The position numbers and the translations under genes were made by a program. Below are positions 57,714 through 64,000 of a DNA stretch of 64,000 nt, one piece after another. The stretch comes from Lepidodermella squamata. Its lineage: Eukaryota; Gastrotricha. The DNA lies in NCBI GenBank assembly GCA_047495785.1, contig JBLDXI010000002.1, positions 2,790,001 through 2,854,000 of the forward strand. Reading direction: 5' to 3'. The first letter of the stretch is position 1. Every line of letters starts with the position of its first letter. The notes beneath the pieces were generated by a model. That model ran no database searches. It had not been told where the DNA came from and was given only the letters and a program-made list of their open reading frames with translations.

Positions 57714-58840
57714 TCATATCCTCCTTGACGACTGACAGACGGAACACGACCCACGACAACGGGTGTTCCCCGTCACACGCACGAGTCTGCGGATGACGAA
57801 GCCTGTTATGTAGGAGAGTATCTCATCAGATATAACGGAAAACACTCGTTGACTGTCCAAAGCCTGTCCAAAGCCATTTAGCTTCATAAACCTCGCCTTC
57901 ATGTGTGAACCGCAGAACGCCCCATTTTGCGAAGAGTTTCCTGAGCAACTTCATGCAGTGAGATGCGTCTTGGGACCAGTACACAGTTTGATTCGTAGCG
58001 GGAGGAAATTCGCGGTAGATATTCGAGGGAACGAAAGGCGCTTTGATGCCAAAGTTTTCCATAGTCTTCACATTCGCTCGATGGCCGTCAGCCGTTGTGA
58101 CGAGAGGAATCATATCGCGAGCTCGAAGCTCATCGTAGACCTTTTCCAATACAGCGCTTTGAATGGCCTCGTTACAGCTGCAGCAAGATCTTGGGCATCT
58201 TGGGCAGCTGGGGCTGGCTCGGGCTCGGACGGCTACCTCGACCTCGGCCACTACCACCACCTCGACTAGGTGCAACTACAGCTGTAACTTCAGCATCATC
58301 CGCTTCTTGCGCGTATTCAAGCGCTCGACCAGTACGTGGAGGGCGACCAGCTCGCTTGAGAGTCCTACCTGGGGCTGGGAATGGCAGTGATCAGGTATCA
58401 GTTTGTAGCCGAGTTGATGAGCGACGGCGATCGCTATCAAAACCAAATTAGGGCATTCAGCCGTCTCAAATCCAACACGCGAAGATTGGCGCGCGAGTAA
58501 CGACGTCAAGTGGTTATTCCGCTTAAGGGAACACCGCATCAGAGTCATTGTATTCCGATTAAAAATATTATTATTTAATATATTATATTTAATAAACAAT
58601 AAAAATTAAACGTGACAGTCGTTGCGGATTTGGGCACCTTGCTTGCAATATGCGGGTTTGGCCTGTAATATGGGCACCGATGACGTTGCCGACAGCATGT
58701 CTCCAAATTTCTATCGCGTTTTCGTACTTCTCAGGATCGAAACCATCGATCGCGAGGGTTACCTTTTCTCTTGCTTTCGAAATTGGCGCTAGTCGATCTC
58801 CTCGTCCTAAGGTGAGATTCGACTGCAATAAGATGAACAA
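57714..58840 (-). pseudogene. P-element/THAP9-like transposase, internally deleted
   Basis: The minus strand, about 58200-57850, encodes a stretch with VYDELRARDMIPLVTTADGH, TMENFGIKAPF and VYWSQDASHCMKLLRKLFAK. This resembles the D..N and DPPH(L)LK.xRN catalytic region of P-element transposases. Across a frame change at about 57880 it continues SVISDEILSYITGFVIRRLV and CRGSCSVC, the C-terminal YI.G..xRKL..C..C block. The intervening several hundred residues of the family are missing. Upstream open frames (58840-58589, 58599-58276) may be its N-terminus. Conserved 5' sequence ATATCCTCCTTGACG occurs twice downstream (57657 and 57716); no TIR was established. Confidence 0.5.
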
Positions 58841-59589
58841 CGAAAGGTTCTACGTTTTGAAAATAAGCTGCTGAAGATTCAGCAGCCTACGATAGCGCAC
58901 GCAAAGAAGAGGTAGCAAGGTTCATTTGTGAGATCTGCAAGGCCATCCAGGAGTCCAGAGATAGGGCAGTTCCAATAGTTTTAGCGATGCAGTTGAAGAA
59001 GTATAGTTCGACTCCGCAGATGGCTGCGTTGGTCGAGCACCGACATAGAGCGTTGCTCCAGTACCGTTCTACGACGGGAAATCTTGAGTATCGATTCAGG
59101 GCGGATGCGTTCTACGCTCATTTCAAGGAACTAGCAGCCTTAGCTGAGGAACGCAAGCACACGCGTAATCTCCAGCGGATGGAAAAGTGTAGAAGGGTAG
59201 ATTCAGGGGCGTTTCGTGAGATCACAGCAGAGAGTGGGTCGACACCAGGACCGACGATCCGTACCCTGACCGAGCCGAGTTGTTCCCCGCGATTACTACA
59301 AGTCTCACTGATACACTGATACACTGATTTATTTTTGCATTTTGTCTCGCGACGTTTAGCAACTAAAAAGGGCCGATGCGCCTCACCCCTGAAACAGCAT
59401 ATATTGTTCTAGTTCACAGACAATGCTTCTAGTAGTCCAGAAATATCTGACATATAGTCGAAATATCTGCGTATCGATTTTCGAATTCTAAGATAGGAGA
59501 CGTGTAGTGCGTACCGGGTTTCCTAACACCCGGTTTCGACAGCGCTAGCACGGTTAAATTACTATTGAACATTTTTATCCAATCCGTCT

Positions 59590-61670
59590 GTGTCGTGGTG
59601 GCTCTGGCGTTGGACTGCAACTGACTCTCGCCGACTGCACCGCGTCACCAAAAAGCAAGTATTACCTGTTTTTTTTACCAATCGCCTATTTTCACTAAAA
59701 CCGGGCTTCGACAAGCCGCTTTCCGTGCCCGGTCAAGGGTCCAAAGTCCAAGTTTTGAATTTGAAATTTGAAATTTTCCGGACTTCAACCTACCACACCA
59801 TCATGTCAACGCGTGCCAGCCAGCAAAACAGCACCAGAGCGGCACGCGCTAGTAAAGCACCGACCTCCAGGGCAAACGAAACGTCAGCACGTGCAGACAG
59901 CAACAAGCTGGTACCGACAGTGCTACTCAATCGTCTTAACCTGCCGTATGGACAGACATCGATCAACGTGAAGGACTTCGAAGCAATATCAGGGTTCGAT
60001 AACCAAAAGAAATCCATGTGTGTTAAATGTGACTGTGGGATTAAAAATTTCCAATCGGCTATCGCATGTCGGCTATGCGGCTGTAGTGTCCACTCGGAAT
60101 GTTCGAAATTGCCCAAAAATGTGTTGATATTGATTGCTAAAATAGACAGTAATGTGGGTTATTTCTGCGGATGCGATAAACAAGTTGACAAGCCTCCTGA
60201 AACGCCCTCGTTCTCTCACCATCTCCTTTCAGTTATGCCAAGTGTAGCTCAAGTCTGCGAATATCGTCCGGCAAAGACCAGCAAAAATTATCAGCCATCA
60301 TTAGCCCCGAGCTTCGAGACATTTTGTACTGACTTTAATATGAAGTTTGAAAGGATGCTTGAAAAACAAGAGATGGTCGTAAAAAAATCTGCGCCATCGT
60401 ATGAGAAATTCATACACCTTCTTGACTCGCACGTGAATATATGTGACTCGCTTATGTTTTCTGAAATCTTCCGTGAATAGGTCATTGGCGCCCCCACTGG
60501 GGAAGAGCAGCATCAAATACAACCATACCTTCCAGTTTTCTACTGTAATGCCAATTCGCTAAATAATAAGATCGATAAGTTGCTATCCAAAATATCTGAG
60601 ATTATTCCGCTGATCATTGTAGTCGTGGAATCAGGCTTTACAAATGACAATAGAAATGTAAATACGTTGGAAAATCTTGGCTATATATCGTTCACGCAGG
60701 ATAGAGTTCTGTTGAAAAGTGGTGGGTCTGCGTGCTTCATCCACAAATCACTTAATCCACGTAAACTAAGCAGCTACTCGTATGATGGACTTATTGAATG
60801 TGTTACTTGTCAGTGTTTAGTTGATGGTGTTGCCTTGCGCATCATCGCTGTTTACCGTTCACCTAATTCTCCGACTAATTCAATCACTAATCTCGTTGAA
60901 TATCTTCAGTCCCAGTTAAATACTAACATCATATGCGTGCTAATCGGTGACTTTAATTTACCAGAATTCGACTGGGTTGCTTTTAGCAATCCGGGTAAAT
61001 TTCTTTATACATCATTCGCTGACTTCATGGTGACTAATGCCTTAATACAATACGTCGACAAACCGACTAGAGGTGATAATATTCTTGACCTGGTAATATC
61101 TAACAGAGCTAATATAATTTCTAAGGTTGAATTTCTTGAGCCGCTTGCTTTGAAATGTGATCACAATGTAGTACAATTCAGGATTAATATTCGTCTCTCC
61201 GCTGTCGAGAAAAAATCAACGATAAAAAGCGTATTCTGCTTTAACAAATGTGACTACGTCAGTTTCTCTAACTACCTGGATTCTATTAACTGGATAGAGA
61301 CATTCGCTAATCTATCTGTGGACCTTTGCTATACTCGTTTTCTTCATGCTCTTTATAAAGGAATCTTGCTGTTTGTACCTCGGCGTAAATCGCGCAAACG
61401 AAAGAAGCGTCGAATGCCGTGGATGTCCTCTGAACTTGTGCGGCTATCTAACCGTAAAAGCCATTTGTTTGCCAATTGGGTAAAAAATGGGAAAACATCA
61501 TCTGACTATGTTCGCTACAAAACTGCCAGTAGCCTTTACGACACCGAAAACCGTAAGGCCCGGCGTAGTTATGAAGACAATCTACTGTCAAATAGTGAAA
61601 TTAATGATTTATACAACTACTTCTCGCTTCGATTTAGCTCTCGTCCTGCTATACCTGCCATCGTGTATGA
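59590..61670 (+). mobile_element. CR1-like LINE, truncated by a nested RTE-like LINE
   Basis: It encodes a PHD-finger ORF1 and an AP-endonuclease ORF2 in one frame (see the two CDS entries). It breaks off in the linker after the endonuclease at 61670, where a minus-strand LINE tail begins. The true 5' end is uncertain; coding similarity starts near 59800. The reverse transcriptase half must lie beyond the nested insertion, outside the window, or be lost. Confidence 0.75.
59803..60480 (+). CDS. LINE ORF1 with PHD-like zinc finger
   Basis: The ATG at 59803 starts a 225-codon frame (the frame is open from 59590, but the upstream residues look non-coding). The N-terminus is Ser/Arg-rich (MSTRASQQNSTRAARASK). 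Around residues 75-125 a Cys/His series (MCVKCDCGI, ACRLCGCSVHSEC, GYFCGC) forms a PHD-type cross-brace as in ORF1 proteins of CR1-like LINEs. A predicted helical segment follows (FETFCTDFNMKFERMLEKQE). It ends at TAG 60478-60480. The same frame stays open after the stop into the endonuclease. Confidence 0.65.
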   Translation: MSTRASQQNSTRAARASKAPTSRANETSARADSNKLVPTVLLNRLNLPYGQTSINVKDFEAISGFDNQKKSMCVKCDCGIKNFQSAIACRLCGCSVHSECSKLPKNVLILIAKIDSNVGYFCGCDKQVDKPPETPSFSHHLLSVMPSVAQVCEYRPAKTSKNYQPSLAPSFETFCTDFNMKFERMLEKQEMVVKKSAPSYEKFIHLLDSHVNICDSLMFSEIFRE

Positions 61671-61680
61671 CATAACATAA
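60481..61680 (+). CDS. LINE ORF2 fragment: AP-like endonuclease
   Basis: This is the in-frame continuation after the UAG. It reads VFYCNANSLNNKIDKL (N-terminal APE motif), LIIVVVESGF (catalytic Glu), VYRSPNSP, LIGDFNLPEFDW (GDFN motif), LDLVISN and KCDHNVVQF (the SDH position). A Lys/Arg-rich linker (RRKSRKRKKRRMPWMS) follows, ending FSLRFSSRP before the nested element. There is no in-frame Met between the UAG and ADFM at about 61027, so this part cannot start at an AUG that would include the conserved N-terminal motif. Confidence 0.75.
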   Translation, partial: VIGAPTGEEQHQIQPYLPVFYCNANSLNNKIDKLLSKISEIIPLIIVVVESGFTNDNRNVNTLENLGYISFTQDRVLLKSGGSACFIHKSLNPRKLSSYSYDGLIECVTCQCLVDGVALRIIAVYRSPNSPTNSITNLVEYLQSQLNTNIICVLIGDFNLPEFDWVAFSNPGKFLYTSFADFMVTNALIQYVDKPTRGDNILDLVISNRANIISKVEFLEPLALKCDHNVVQFRINIRLSAVEKKSTIKSVFCFNKCDYVSFSNYLDSINWIETFANLSVDLCYTRFLHALYKGILLFVPRRKSRKRKKRRMPWMSSELVRLSNRKSHLFANWVKNGKTSSDYVRYKTASSLYDTENRKARRSYEDNLLSNSEINDLYNYFSLRFSSRPAIPAIVYDIT

Positions 61681-64000
61681 CATAACATTTTCTTTATTGT
61701 TCAGCACTTTTGACATTAAAAGAACAGTAAAAAAACAAAATTAGAAAAAACAACAAAAAGGCGTGCTGAAAATAAAAATCACTCCGGTGTACACACCCTG
61801 CCGGACAGGTCACGGTGGTGACCTGGCAAGCAGAGCGCGTGTCGGAGGAGGACCAGTCTAGGGGACCGATCCTAGTCAACCCGAAATCATTTTTCATCAG
61901 TAATACAAAATATGCAAAAACCCTCGAGAAGAATCATATTCATCACCCCAGACTATGAATTTTCAGCCTCCACTCATTTCTGTCCTTCGCTAGATCATCT
62001 GCATCCTCTAAATTTTGAATTCCCACCCGCCCCAAATTTTTCTTAATACAGTCGAGCCACCTTAGCTTAGGTCTGCCTCTAGGCCGTTTCCAACCCTCCG
62101 GCACGTTCCAATACCGTACTCGGTGGGTTAGCCGTTCGGGGTCCATGCGAGCAACATGGCCGTACCACCTAAGTTGATGTCTTGCTACTATCGAAGATAA
62201 TTTTTGAGTTTCACATTTCTCTCTAATATAATCATTCCTAACTCTGTCTCTCAGAGTGACACCGCAAATGCTACGTAGGCATCGCATCTGACAAACGTTC
62301 AGTCGCCGTTCATCCTCACTGGTCATCGTCCAATTTTCACCCCCAAATTTCGCAACCGGTTCTACTGTACCTCGAAGACACTTCATTTTTACGCTAATAG
62401 GAATAGATTTATTTCCAAAAATATATTTTTTCAAGGCACCGAAAGCTTTGCAGCTTTTCTCTATTCTGGCCCTGATGTCGCTTTTTGAAGCTCCATCTGA
62501 GGTAATTATACTACCTAAATATGTGAAGCTACTAACTTCTTCCAGTCGTTCATTGTAAATAATAAAAGGCTCAACAATTTCATCTCCTTTGTTAATAACC
62601 ATGAATTTGGTTTTTGGTACATTTATTTTGAGCCCTAGACTCTGGCAAGCCTCAACAAAAATATCGATAAGAAGTTGCATGTCGTTCCTATGCATGGCTA
62701 ACAGCCCAGTATCGTCAGCAAAAGCCAAAACATTGAGCCACTCTTCGTCAGTGAGCGGTACTCCGCACTTTTCTAACTCAACTCTCTGGCATACAACGTT
62801 GAAGACGCAAATAAATAACAACGGTGATAAAGGGCAGCCCTGTCTGAGCCCTTTTGTGACCCTGAAAGGCTCGCAAGCAACACCACCAACCCTAACCGTT
62901 GCTATGCTGTCTCTGTACAAGGCCTTTATGTTTTCGATGAGATTTTGTTCTACTCCCAGTCCCTCTAGCGCTTTCCACACTTCTTCGCGGTCAACAAAGT
63001 CGTAGGCTTTCTCCAAGTCCATAAAAGTAATAAAAAATAATTGCTCAAACTCAACAAATTTTTCTATTAGCTGTTTTAGCATCGCCTATGCCTTTACCTT
63101 CCATGAACCCGTGCTGGTTGTCTTCTAAAATTTTCCGAACTTTTAATCGAAGTTTGCGTTCCAAAATACGAGCGTAACATTTCGCGACTATGCTTATTAA
63201 GCTAATTCCTCGGTAATTCGCACATTTTTTCAAGTCACCTTTCTTGGATATCGGAATCAAAATTAGATTAAGAAAATCGTCAGGAACTCGCCTTTCCGTC
63301 CAAATTCTGTTAAACAGTACATACAGCCACTCTGTTCCTATTTCCTCTATTGCAATTAGCATCTCTTTACGCACCTCGTCTTGACCCGGTGATTTTCCAA
63401 GCTTTTCTTTTTTAAGGGCTTCTACTATTTCGTCGCGCGAGATGTTTTCCATGGCTCGTGCCGGTTCATTTACGTCGCATTGATTTTTGAAACCTTGCTG
63501 AGATTCATTTTCTACTTTTGTGGTCAGTTCAACGCCATCTACTACTCCCATGAAATGTTGCCTCCATCTCCCCGCTACTTTCCCTGCTTCCGTCAAAATT
63601 TCACCGTTCTCCCCTTCAATTACCAACCGTTGTTCCAAACTGCCCGAACCTTTTCTAGCATTTTCAACTATCCGCCTCTTGCGGTTTATCTTTTAAGGCA
63701 TAAAATCCGTCTGCAATCTCGACTTTTGCTTTCTTTTTCGCCTTTTCAACCACAATTTTTTCTTCATCTCTGCACAAGGCATATTCGTCGTATAAAGCTT
63801 TGACTTCCTCGTTATCCACATCCCCCTTTTCCTCCGCCACCCTTCTAGCTTTAGTGAAGGTTTTGAACTTGCGCTTCTTTTCCTTGACTTTATTTTTCAC
63901 CTTATTTTTCCACCAGCGGGTTCTTTTCCCTTTTTTTCGAACTCGCTTGCGCCCGCAAATCTTCTCTGTTTCCTCATTAATGCTCTTGAACTCGAGCCAA
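61671..64000 (-). mobile_element. RTE-like non-LTR retrotransposon, minus strand, running off the window
   Basis: The 3' end is marked by a (TGTTA)n tail, seen on the plus strand as CATAACATAACATAACA at 61671-61687, abutting the CR1-like endonuclease ORF. Going upstream on the minus strand are a short 3' UTR, the RT and C-terminal domain, and the start of the linker. The endonuclease region would lie beyond 64000. Confidence 0.8.
61943..63900 (-). pseudogene. RTE-like reverse transcriptase, frameshifted
   Basis: Three blocks cover one coding sequence. Block 63900-63664 is a Lys-rich linker ending GFYALKD; a frame change near 63680 leads to RKRRIVENARKGSG. Block 63638-63051 carries LGKSPGQDEVRKEML, LNLILIPISKKGD, YRGISLISIVAKCYARILE and QHGFMEGKGIGDA. 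A second frame change at about 63075 leads to block 63082-61943, with FFITFMDLEKAYDFVDREE, VTKGLRQGCPLSPLLF, LAFADDTGL (FADD catalytic motif), FTYLGSIIT and the C-terminal block RHQLRWYGHVARMDPERL followed by RPRGRPKLRW. Those C-terminal motifs are typical of RTE and related LINEs. The frameshifts make this copy inactive. Confidence 0.8.

Noticed and set aside
58987-59319. 110-codon frame rich in Arg/Glu
   Set aside because: It faintly resembles a LINE linker between endonuclease and RT, but no adjoining motif is present; too weak to annotate.
1-64000. CRISPR arrays, rRNA genes, intact tRNA genes
   Set aside because: None found. The repeats present are transposon termini or simple sequence, and the pol III-like boxes at 31.8-31.9 and 40.5 kb do not form complete tRNAs.

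Overview
The window comes from an animal nuclear genome, most likely a protostome invertebrate. Genes are split by short GT-AG introns, many of 39 to 120 nt with pyrimidine-rich acceptors, alongside one gene with multi-kilobase introns. The proteins are metazoan types: a DLC-family RhoGAP with SAM and START domains, a nuclear receptor with two DNA-binding domains, a multiple inositol polyphosphate phosphatase, and a claudin-like four-TM protein. There is no operon, CRISPR or prokaryotic signal. I could not assign a phylum.

Gene-bearing part (0.5-27 kb). A small secreted protein (520-828, +) converges on a four-TM protein (984-2419, -, four exons). A 1.6-kb non-coding interval separates that gene from a divergently transcribed, apparently GPI-anchored inositol polyphosphate phosphatase (4068-5711, +, four exons). 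The phosphatase converges on a long DLC1/crossveinless-c type RhoGAP gene (6198-16449, -, at least seven exons whose phases all agree). About 7.8 kb without recognisable coding follows, then a 793-residue nuclear receptor (24292-26894, -, five exons) that keeps both a degenerate first DBD with the CEACKK P-box and a canonical second DBD.

Accessory part (27-64 kb). This half is dominated by mobile DNA, much of it nested. A Mutator-like (ZSWIM/FLYWCH type) transposase pseudogene at 31-34.3 kb is interrupted by two TIR elements. One is 1,679 bp with 320-bp near-identical arms and an 8-bp target duplication. The other is 661 bp with a 4-bp duplication. A 443-bp element built of CTGAAAT units sits in another transposase-like fragment at 36.4-37.2 kb. 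At 37.4-38.45 kb there is a spliced ORF followed in the -1 frame by a multi-TM ORF carrying a 2A-like DVEMNPGP motif. At 44.7-49.6 kb a 4.9-kb mirrored repeat consists of C-rich modules alternating with T-runs. LINE remnants lie at 41.5-42.7, about 49.7-50.4 and 52.8-53.4 kb.

Right end. An apparently intact MULE (54768-57374; spliced 702-aa transposase with DDE and SWIM motifs; 9-bp TSD) is nested in a TA-flanked Tc1-like TIR element (53714-57413). A deleted P-element-like transposase lies at 57.7-58.8 kb. A CR1-like LINE (about 59.6-61.67 kb), whose ORF1 and ORF2 are in one frame separated by a single UAG, is cut by a minus-strand RTE-like LINE that runs off the window end.

Exon boundaries were read by eye from splice consensus, reading phase and family similarity. 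No database search was run.
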